From: a virus
Reading direction: 5' to 3' (one strand)
IMG/VR virus record: IMGVR_UViG_3300022745_000161
Span: 1 to 20,209 of that record
DNA: 20,209 nt
Shown here one piece after another: positions 14,323-20,209 of this stretch (positions are counted from its first letter, which is position 1; each line of letters starts with the position of its first letter). Under the pieces are notes generated by a model. The model did no database searches. It was not told the origin of the DNA and saw only the letters and a list, made by a program, of their open reading frames with translations. A program made the position numbers and the translations under genes.

Positions 14323-16653
14323 TCACTGGATGCCGGTGGAGACCGGCTGTTGTTGGGCTACGCGGCGCACCTCGCCGCCCGGCCCGTACTCGACATCGAT
14401 GGGTTGAGCCTTGCGCTGCGCCTGCAGATGCTGTGCGGCGAGCTTGGCGCCCTCGATCTTTTCTCGGCTCGCGATCTCTTCGCGCTTGCTCTGCAGCTGC
14501 GCCTGCGCTTGAGCCTGCTCCGCCTCGGCCTGCGCTTGCATCGCCGCCTGCTGTTGCTGGGCAATCTGAGCCTGCTGCTGATCGATCTGGTCATCGGTGG
14601 GGACGATGCCTTCGGGGTTGATCTCGAGGGCCTGATCGAGCACGCGTCGCAGGATCGCCGCGCGGCCCTTGGCGCCGATGATGGGCGCATCGATCGGATT
14701 GGCCGTGAGTTGCGCCGCGGTCATCGCCGCTTGGTTGCGCGCTTCCTTGACCAGCATTGCCGTGGCCCCGCGCGCCTGCACGAAGCAGTCGCCCTTCACC
14801 GACTCGTCGTCGCCGAACACCATCTCGTTGACGTAGGCCGCATAGATGCTCGGCTCGATGACGTTGATGTCGATCTGGCCAATGGCGCGCCGCAGGCCCT
14901 TGGCGGCGTTGTTCATGAGCATCGCGAGGCCCGAGTACGTGTCGGCGGCGCCGCCCACGCGCTCGTTGCCGTACGTGTAGCGCGGCACGCCGCTCGAGTC
15001 GTCGGCGCGGATCGAGAACTTCTCGATGACGGCATGCAGCTTCTCGCTGATGTCCGGCACGGTGAGAAACCCTATGCCGGGATTCACGCCCTGAGTGGGG
15101 TCGCTCTTCAGCTGGTACATCTTGCCCGGCACCATCTCGATCGATTCGCCATCGGCAAGGCGGTCCTGGTGCACCCACGCCATCGGGCCGGAGGCCCACG
15201 CCATGTTGTCGGCGAGTGAGCACGCAGCCGCATTGATCATCTTCTGCGGCGTCTCGACGAGATCGGGAATTGAGCGGCCCCAGAACGATCCGGGCACCGG
15301 GTCGAAGCTCGCGTTGAAAAACGGCCTGCGCTTCAGCGGGTCGCGGTTCACGGCGCAGCGGATCACGTAGGGGCCGATCAGGATGGCGTCGACCTCGTAC
15401 TCTTCGACCGGGTCGAGGTTGTCCATGCCGCGCACGCCCCAGCTCATGAGCTTCCAGCCGGGCACGCTGCCCCAGTAGTGGATGCCATCGATGACGCCGC
15501 GCGGCGACAGCCACGAATACAACGATTCCTGCTCTAGGCGCTGGCGCTCGGCCTCCTGCCAGATCCAGCCCTCGAGGTGGCCGTTGGTGTAAGCCATCAA
15601 GGCCTGCTCGATCTGGTCGGTTCGGTAGTCCTCGAGCCCGCGCAGGTCAGAGAGTTCGCGGCGCGTGTAGCGCACGCGGATGCACAGATCGCCGGTCTGG
15701 CATGAGGTGGCGTACTGGGCCGGGTAGACGTCGAAGATGGGGATCCAGCGCCAGCGCATCTGCGGGCGGTGATCGACCTGCGGTGTGAACCCTTCGCCCC
15801 ACTTGAGCTGGTTCGACTTCTCGTACACCGGACCCATCATCACGGCTGCGGGGTAGGTGACGAACTCCTCGATGAAAGCGTCGATCGCCTTTTCCCAGCC
15901 GCCCTCGGCCATGAGGTCGTGGATCTTGCGCTGCATCTTCTCGGCGCGATCCTTGGCCTCGTCGCGGTAGGCCTGCTCGACCTGATCGCGCATGCGCTCG
16001 CCGATCTCGACGGACATCTGGCGGAACTCTTCGCGATCCATCACCGGTTGCTGCGGCGCCTGCGTGAGATCGACGCCCTGGCCGGGTGGCTGCATGCCGG
16101 GCTGCGGAGGTGGAGGCTGTTGTGGTTGCTGCTGCGCGCCCTGCTGCCCCATGAGCTGCTGGCTCATGTGCACGAACATGTCCTTGGCCTTGGCCATCGC
16201 TTTCTGAGCAATGGCGACCTTGACGTCGGCCGGCAGATCAGGGACTGGCGACGGTTCGATCGATGCCGGGTAGTCGCCCACCGGCATGACGACCTCGCGG
16301 ATCCATGCGCCGGCTGCCTTGCACTTCTCCTCGGAGAGTTCCATCCAGATCACGTTCTGACCGCCGCGGTCCTGGATCTGCTGGAGTTGCTGCTGGGAGT
16401 ACACGCCGCGGCGTGCGCGCAGGCAGGCCAGCAGGCGCTGCGTGACCTTCTCGCGCGCCATCTTGTTGCGATCCCAAGTGACGCGGATGTGCCCTGCCAG
16501 CGCGCTGTCGCTGGTGATGGCCGGTGGGTCGCTGAGGTTGTTCTGGCCCGATGGCAGGCCGAGGCCTGACTGCGATTCCTTCAGGCGCTGGGTGTCCTGC
16601 AGGTTGCGCACCCGCACGAGCGGTCTATCGGGGATGCCGCCCGAATTGAACAC
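14323..16653 (-). CDS. Portal protein, P22 gp1-like
   Basis: The 776-aa product forms the ring at the capsid vertex through which DNA passes. It starts with GTG at 16653, six bases after the stop of the 46-aa gene. The early part (WDRNKMAREKVTQRLLACLR, GVYSQQQLQQIQDRGGQNVI) and core segments (RWRWIPIFDVYPAQYAT, WGRSIPDLVETPQKMINAAA, SGVPRYTYGNERVGGAADTY) fit large podovirus portals. Residues about 164-203 are a Gln/Pro-rich insertion. The C-terminal portion (about 690-750) is a long Gln/Ala/Glu coiled coil suited to a portal barrel. Length is close to P22 gp1 (725 aa). Neighbouring terminase supports the call. Confidence 0.9.
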   Translation of the reverse strand: MFNSGGIPDRPLVRVRNLQDTQRLKESQSGLGLPSGQNNLSDPPAITSDSALAGHIRVTWDRNKMAREKVTQRLLACLRARRGVYSQQQLQQIQDRGGQNVIWMELSEEKCKAAGAWIREVVMPVGDYPASIEPSPVPDLPADVKVAIAQKAMAKAKDMFVHMSQQLMGQQGAQQQPQQPPPPQPGMQPPGQGVDLTQAPQQPVMDREEFRQMSVEIGERMRDQVEQAYRDEAKDRAEKMQRKIHDLMAEGGWEKAIDAFIEEFVTYPAAVMMGPVYEKSNQLKWGEGFTPQVDHRPQMRWRWIPIFDVYPAQYATSCQTGDLCIRVRYTRRELSDLRGLEDYRTDQIEQALMAYTNGHLEGWIWQEAERQRLEQESLYSWLSPRGVIDGIHYWGSVPGWKLMSWGVRGMDNLDPVEEYEVDAILIGPYVIRCAVNRDPLKRRPFFNASFDPVPGSFWGRSIPDLVETPQKMINAAACSLADNMAWASGPMAWVHQDRLADGESIEMVPGKMYQLKSDPTQGVNPGIGFLTVPDISEKLHAVIEKFSIRADDSSGVPRYTYGNERVGGAADTYSGLAMLMNNAAKGLRRAIGQIDINVIEPSIYAAYVNEMVFGDDESVKGDCFVQARGATAMLVKEARNQAAMTAAQLTANPIDAPIIGAKGRAAILRRVLDQALEINPEGIVPTDDQIDQQQAQIAQQQQAAMQAQAEAEQAQAQAQLQSKREEIASREKIEGAKLAAQHLQAQRKAQPIDVEYGPGGEVRRVAQQQPVSTGIQ

Positions 16654-16659
16654 GGGGCG

Positions 16660-16800
16660 TCAGCTCTTCGCGCGCAGATGGTCCTCGAGCTTGCGCTCGA
16701 GATCGTCGAGCTTCTGGTGCGCGAGCTCGATGCGCGCCTTGAGTTTGGCTTCGAGCGGCTTGAAAAGCGTGGACAACCAGACGCGAATCGCGGCGAACAT
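16660..16800 (-). CDS. Small charged helical protein between terminase and portal
   Basis: The 46-aa protein is MFAAIRVWLSTLFKPLEAKL followed by a heptad-rich, highly charged helix (KARIELAHQKLDDLERKLED). A GGAG lies seven bases before the ATG. The N-terminal 15 residues are hydrophobic and could associate with a membrane or a protein partner; the remainder looks like a short coiled coil. The stop is six bases before the portal start. Length and spacing support a true gene, but I know no function. Confidence 0.68.
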   Translation of the reverse strand: MFAAIRVWLSTLFKPLEAKLKARIELAHQKLDDLERKLEDHLRAKS

Positions 16801-16881
16801 GGGCGGGCTCCAGGTTGGGTTGCTATCGGGCAACAACGCCAGCCGGTGCGCCTGCCAGGGGCGACTCGTTGGTGTTTCGCC

Positions 16882-18453
16882 TTACATGATGACGATGCGC
16901 CGCTTTTGGGGCTGCGCGCGCGCCTTCACGCCGGGCTTGACAGTAATCGTATCAGCTACATAGGTGAGAGCCAACGAGTCTGCGTCGTCCGGGCTGGAGA
17001 CCCCGCGGCGGCGCATGTCCTTCTTGGACTCGAGCTGGTAGCGCATGCGGCCGTCGTAGCCGTAGTTGACGCTGCAGGCCTGCTCCTGCAGGTCGTCGTC
17101 GTCGAGCCACTGGGCGAACTCAAGGGCCTCGCGCATGCGCCCCCAGGCCTCAGCGCGGATGTTGCAATAGGTCTGGTCGTCGGCGGCCGGAAGCGCCGGG
17201 TTGATCGGATACAGCGGGAAGCCGGGCACGCGGCGCAGTGCTGCCACGCAGGAAGCCCCTATTCCTGTCGACTCCACGCCGACCCAGCCGCAGGTTGGCC
17301 ACTCCTTCATCCGGATGTCGGCCACGCGACCCGCGAGATCGATGCCATCGATGCCCGAGTACCGGTAGCGCTTGTGGACCTTCGGTCCCTGGCGGACCGT
17401 GACCACGGAGTTGTTGTCGCCGAACTCGGCCGGGTCGACCGCCATCACGATCGGGTAGCTGGCGTAGTCGTTGTAGCGCAGCACGCGATCGCGGGCTTTG
17501 CGCACGTCCTCGGGCGCGATGAAGTTACTCACGCCAGCCCGCGGTGGCAGGCCCTTCACGCGCACGCGGAAGAAGTCGCTGTCGTCGCCATACTCATCGG
17601 CCCAGGACTTGATGAGCAGCTTGTTGCTGAATTTCGAGTTACGGCTGTCGATAGTCCATGTGCGCCAGCGCCTGCGGCCCTTGTCGCCGAAGAGATCGAA
17701 GAAGCGCCCCGTGCTGGTGGTCGGGTTGCCGAACACCGCCCAGATGATCTGGGTGTCGGTGTCGGTCATCGCGCCCTCGCTGACCTCGTAGATCACGTCC
17801 GAGATCTCGGAGCCCTCGTCCATGAGGAGCAGGATTCGGCGCCCCTTGTTGTGCAGGCCAGCGAAGGCGGCGGGTTGCTGCGCCGACCACGGCACTGCGT
17901 CGATGCGCCACTCCTTGGACTCTTCGTTGTGCGCCGGCTTGATCGATGTCGCCGTGAGTTCGAAGAGGCTGCGGCCGATGAAAAGGCCGTGCCAGCGCGC
18001 GAGCTCGGCCCAGGTCTTTTGCCTGAGCTGCGGCTCGGTCATCGCGGTCACGACGCCACGCGTGTTCTCGAAGGTCGAGATCGCCCACAGGATGAGCCAC
18101 GCCGTCGCCGCCGATTTCCCGACGCCGTGACCGCTGCGGGCCGCGACCTGGACGAGCGAACCAACGTCGCCGCCCTCGCGCAGCCGAGCGCCCACGTACT
18201 GCAGGAGCTCGCGCTGCCATTCGTCTGGACCGGTTTCGTGCTCGAGTTCGGTGCCCGGCTCACCCCAAGGGAAGGCCCATAGCACGAACCCGTACGGATC
18301 GAACTCAAACTCGGCTAGCGTCTCGAGGAGTTCGTCGTCTGTGGTAGCGGGCCCGCGCTCCTGTACGAGGGGAGACGCGGGCCCTATCGGGGGGGTTTTC
18401 GGTTGCCGAGGCGGCGCGTCGTCCTCGGGCAGGATGATCGCGCGCCGAGCCAA
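16882..18453 (-). CDS. terL: Terminase large subunit (packaging ATPase-nuclease)
   Basis: The 523-aa protein cuts and pumps phage DNA into the prohead. The ATPase part shows a Walker A (SGHGVGKS, residues 107-114), a Walker B (ILLLMDE, 207-213) and a GNPTTSTGRFFD coupling-type segment (242-253). The nuclease part shows VMAVDPAEFGDNN (Asp340), GVESTGIGA (Glu394) and an acidic SSPDDADSLALTY (Asp489-492), as expected for an RNase H-like nuclease. It starts with TTG at 18453, four bases after the stop of the 76-aa gene. No clear Shine-Dalgarno is visible, and no ATG or GTG start exists between the upstream in-frame stop and this codon, so reinitiation is likely. It is followed by an 81-base gap with nothing recognisable. 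Confidence 0.93.
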   Translation of the reverse strand: MARRAIILPEDDAPPRQPKTPPIGPASPLVQERGPATTDDELLETLAEFEFDPYGFVLWAFPWGEPGTELEHETGPDEWQRELLQYVGARLREGGDVGSLVQVAARSGHGVGKSAATAWLILWAISTFENTRGVVTAMTEPQLRQKTWAELARWHGLFIGRSLFELTATSIKPAHNEESKEWRIDAVPWSAQQPAAFAGLHNKGRRILLLMDEGSEISDVIYEVSEGAMTDTDTQIIWAVFGNPTTSTGRFFDLFGDKGRRRWRTWTIDSRNSKFSNKLLIKSWADEYGDDSDFFRVRVKGLPPRAGVSNFIAPEDVRKARDRVLRYNDYASYPIVMAVDPAEFGDNNSVVTVRQGPKVHKRYRYSGIDGIDLAGRVADIRMKEWPTCGWVGVESTGIGASCVAALRRVPGFPLYPINPALPAADDQTYCNIRAEAWGRMREALEFAQWLDDDDLQEQACSVNYGYDGRMRYQLESKKDMRRRGVSSPDDADSLALTYVADTITVKPGVKARAQPQKRRIVIM

Positions 18454-18457
18454 GCGC

Positions 18458-18688
18458 TTACAGCGGCGGCGTGGACATGTAGACGCCGTTCAGGCGGTCG
18501 CGATCGTCGGCGTCCTTGCAGGCCTGGGTGAACGATGCCGGCGCGCGCTTGCGCTGCTCAGGCGTCATCTTGCGGGCGACTTCGGCCATGCGGGCGCAGC
18601 CGTCGCGCAGGATCTCGTCCTCGCATGCGCCGCCGCCGGTCATGAGGGCGCGCGCTTCGCCGGGGCTGGGGATCGAACTGGTCTTCAT
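18458..18688 (-). CDS. Small unknown protein upstream of the large terminase
   Basis: The 76-aa protein (MKTSSIPSPGEARALMTGGG...) has a good AAGAGGAG upstream. It contains helical segments (DEILRDGCARMAEVARKMTP, EQRKRAPASFTQACKDADD) and two or three cysteines. It occupies the place where a small terminase often lies, but it is much shorter than usual small terminases (roughly 140-200 aa) and has no DNA-binding motif I recognise. I therefore leave it unassigned. Its stop is four bases before the terminase start. Confidence 0.72.
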   Translation of the reverse strand: MKTSSIPSPGEARALMTGGGACEDEILRDGCARMAEVARKMTPEQRKRAPASFTQACKDADDRDRLNGVYMSTPPL

Positions 18689-18803
18689 CGCATGCTCCTC
18701 TTGAGGTGACGAAGTGTACTGCCGATATCAACGGAGCGGGGTGCGCAAGGAGGAGAGAGACTGGGACTGCGCATTGGTCTGATGCCCCGGCCGTGAACGC
18801 TTG

Positions 18804-18857
18804 TCAGGCGGCGAGCGCCAGGATCGATCCCAGGAAACTGCGGCGGTTCATCTGCAT
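18804..18857 (-). CDS. 17-aa micro-ORF with twin-arginine-like motif
   Basis: The reading frame is MQMNRRSFLGSILALAA then TGA. Its ATG overlaps the stop of the CxxC gene (TGATG). A strong AGGAGG (18866-18871) lies eight bases upstream, inside the end of the previous gene. The peptide matches the start of Tat signal peptides: RRSFLG followed by a short hydrophobic stretch. It may be a true mini-peptide, a decayed remnant of a longer exported protein, or a leader whose translation affects downstream genes. The 115-base gap after it (18689-18803) shows no further gene. Confidence 0.45.
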   Translation of the reverse strand: MQMNRRSFLGSILALAA

Positions 18858-19102
18858 CACGCGATCCTCCTCATTGCAAACATCTTGCGGATCCTCATCG
18901 CACGGTGGTCGGCATGACCAACATGCCATGACCCACAGTACTGGCAGCGGTACACCGTTCTGCTCTCACCTTCACGACGACGATCAGACTTCCCTGCTCC
19001 AGTGCGCGGCCTCTTGGCGACCTTCCATGCTGCCTCGGCAGTGTCAAATTTCTCCTTGCCCAAGCACGCGCTCGACTGCCGCATGGCAGTGGGCCGCGCC
19101 AT
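18857..19102 (-). CDS. Small zinc-ribbon-like protein
   Basis: The ATG at 19102 gives 81 aa and overlaps the stop of the previous gene (TGATG). A longer in-frame extension upstream is Arg-rich shadow of that gene. The protein has a basic centre (KRPRTGAGKSDRRREGESR) and a C-terminal C53-x-x-C56-...-H60-x-x-H63 motif (YRCQYCGSWHVGH). This is a recurrent signature in small phage proteins and looks like a metal-binding site. It ends in a basic helix (HRAMRIRKMFAMRR). Nucleic-acid binding is plausible; nothing shows the target. Confidence 0.75.
   Translation of the reverse strand: MARPTAMRQSSACLGKEKFDTAEAAWKVAKRPRTGAGKSDRRREGESRTVYRCQYCGSWHVGHADHRAMRIRKMFAMRRIA
18866..18871 (-). promoter_or_regulatory. 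Strong Shine-Dalgarno for the micro-ORF
   Basis: AGGAGG eight bases ahead of the ATG at 18857. It lies within the coding end of the CxxC gene and has no other start codon to serve. Confidence 0.5.
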
Positions 19103-19857
19103 CACAGCGACCAGCGAAGCTCGACAGCCGTCACCACCAACCCCGGCCCGCGGCGCCCACCTCCACCCAACGGCGCCGTCTGCACCGTTGGCCGATGGTA
19201 CGCCTCGAGGCCTACGGCAACCGCGAGGCGATCGTGCGCATCGACCAGGAGGCGCACGCCACCAGTAGGAGTCACGCTGCGGTCGCCGCCATCGCCGCGG
19301 ACACAGTCGGGCTTCGTCCAGGTGATAGCCCAGCGCGTGTGGTGCCAGTACGCGCCGATCTCGGGCTGCACCGCCACGCCGGGCACCATCTGCCAGCGAG
19401 GCGCCCACACAGCCCGCAATCCGGTCTGCCACTGGTCGACCTGGGCCTCGATGTGCCGCGTAGGGTGACCGAGCACGCGCCTACTCTGGGCGTCGAAAAA
19501 CTGGTCGTCGACGAATGTGCCCCGCACGGCGCCGCGCATGCTGGCTGCGTTCCAGCGCAACTCGACTTCGCCCGCTCGGCCGCCCAGCGACAGCATCGTG
19601 CCGCGCGTGTTCCAGGCCACCGGCAGCGGATGCGTTGGGTCGCCGCTTTCGTCCCAACACGCCGATCCCGAGCAACGCGACCAGTTGGCGTCGCCGGCCT
19701 GCGCGTAGAGCTCAGCCGAATGTGCGTCGTCGAGCGCGAAGAAGGCGGCGAAGACCAGCATCGTGAGCAGCACGCCGAGCAGGTACAGGACATCCTGGGC
19801 GGTGCGCGCGAAGCGCGATGGCTTGCGCGGTTCGCAGCGTTCGATGCCGTAGATCAT
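19102..19857 (-). CDS. Secreted or outer-membrane beta-barrel-like protein
   Basis: The 251-aa protein has a positively charged start, a hydrophobic segment (residues about 22-41, VLYLLGVLLTMLVFAAFFAL) and a possible signal-peptidase site (AHSA then EL, after residue 48). The rest contains alternating hydrophobic strands: GEVELRWNAAS, QTGLRAVWAPRWQMVP, AVQPEIGAYWHHTRWAITW, TGGVRLLVDAHDRLAVAVGL and a final LVVTAVELRWSL. This is the look of a small outer-membrane barrel or of an anchored beta protein. Its ATG overlaps the previous stop (ATGA) and its stop overlaps the next start. Barrel identity is inferred; a membrane-anchored periplasmic protein is the main alternative. Confidence 0.72.
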   Translation of the reverse strand: MIYGIERCEPRKPSRFARTAQDVLYLLGVLLTMLVFAAFFALDDAHSAELYAQAGDANWSRCSGSACWDESGDPTHPLPVAWNTRGTMLSLGGRAGEVELRWNAASMRGAVRGTFVDDQFFDAQSRRVLGHPTRHIEAQVDQWQTGLRAVWAPRWQMVPGVAVQPEIGAYWHHTRWAITWTKPDCVRGDGGDRSVTPTGGVRLLVDAHDRLAVAVGLEAYHRPTVQTAPLGGGGRRGPGLVVTAVELRWSL

Positions 19858-20209
19858 GCCGGCGTCCCGAAGTCGATCTTGCCAATGACTTGGCCGAGCG
19901 CCACGGCTTGCTCCTGGCGCGAGAGCTTGCGGCCGCGCATCTCGCCCTCAGCCGTCTCGTCATAGAGCTGCCCGCGGATCCAGGACCGCATGCGCATGCC
20001 GTACAGCAGCGGGTGATCGTGCTCGTCGCGGCGCACCACGATGTTGGTACCGTCGCGCGCCTTGCCGTGGTGTAGCTCGACCCAGCGCGGATACAGGTCC
20101 TCGTCGAGATCCAGGCTGTCGATCACGACGACGGCGCGGCGAGCCCAGTCTGGGTGCTTCGCTGACCACGAGTGCGACGACACGCAGATCACGAGATCAA
20201 CCAACGGCT
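19854..20209 (-). CDS. Unknown protein, partial at the right edge
   Basis: The frame is open to the edge. A TTG at 20204 could start a 116-aa product, but the true start may lie outside the window. The visible part includes SSHSWSAKHPDWARRAVVVI, then SLDLDEDLYPRWVELHHGKA, RDEHDHPLLYGMRMRSWIRG and a charged helix before the stop. I recognise no family. His and Trp residues are frequent. Its stop overlaps the next gene's ATG, so it belongs to the same operon. Confidence 0.7.
   Translation of the reverse strand, partial: PLVDLVICVSSHSWSAKHPDWARRAVVVIDSLDLDEDLYPRWVELHHGKARDGTNIVVRRDEHDHPLLYGMRMRSWIRGQLYDETAEGEMRGRKLSRQEQAVALGQVIGKIDFGTPA

Noticed and set aside
16678-18282. Long plus-strand open frame of 534 codons opposite the terminase
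   Set aside because: It lies antisense to a clear terminase with all catalytic motifs. High GC lengthens antisense frames, and the translation shows no domain.
18458-18688. Small terminase identity for the 76-aa gene
   Set aside because: Position fits, but length and lack of a helix-turn-helix or oligomerisation core do not. The partner may lie outside the window.
18691-18803. Promoter or frameshift continuation of the micro-ORF
   Set aside because: No convincing -35/-10 pair was seen. The plus-one frame continues for about 26 codons, but there is no slippery sequence before the stop.
18706-19965. Plus-strand frame of 419 codons at the right end
   Set aside because: It crosses several minus-strand genes joined by overlapping stop/start codons and has no recognisable motif.

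Overview
The window is part of the virion-structure region of a GC-rich tailed phage or prophage. Every credible gene lies on the minus strand, so biological order runs from the right edge to the left. High GC, frequent GTG and TTG starts, and gene-to-gene stop/start overlaps suggest a host among GC-rich proteobacteria (Burkholderia, Pseudomonas or Xanthomonas type). That host guess is inference. A short-tailed (podovirus-like) virion is suggested because the head genes lead directly to head-tail adaptor genes and a large nozzle-like protein. No tape measure, sheath or long-tail tube gene is seen.

Right end (18.4-20.2 kb): a partial unknown gene, a secreted protein with a beta-barrel-like pattern, a small CxxC...HxxH protein, a 17-codon micro-ORF with a Tat-like signal motif, and a 76-aa unknown gene. 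Centre right (14.3-18.5 kb): large terminase (TTG start), a 46-aa charged helical protein, and a P22-like portal. These form the DNA-packaging machine.

Middle (8.6-14.3 kb): between portal and scaffold, where many phages have little or nothing, sit five surface or adhesin-type genes. They are a small beta-rich structural protein, a concanavalin/LamG-like protein, a beta-sandwich protein, a glycine-rich adhesin-like protein, and a 742-aa protein. The 742-aa protein joins about 18 tandem 20-25-residue repeats (consensus hydrophobic-x-V-x-R-x-x-V-x-x-x-G-R-x-V) to a family I inorganic pyrophosphatase-like domain and a C-terminal coiled coil. The same repeat occurs in the partial fibre-like gene at the left edge, at the N-terminus of the LamG-like protein, and probably in degenerate form at the C-terminus of the beta-sandwich protein. 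This shared repeat is the most interesting feature of the window.

Left (0-8.6 kb): a small unknown gene, scaffold, major capsid, a 70-aa gene, then three head-tail junction candidates, a TNF/C1q-like jelly-roll protein, a tail nozzle-like protein carrying an inserted LamG-like domain, and the start of a coiled-coil fibre-like protein that runs off the edge. Perfect stem-loops follow the capsid gene and the 70-aa gene and may adjust transcript levels. No tRNA, CRISPR array, integrase, insertion sequence, reverse transcriptase or lysis gene was seen. No gene-free stretch exceeds about 125 bases.
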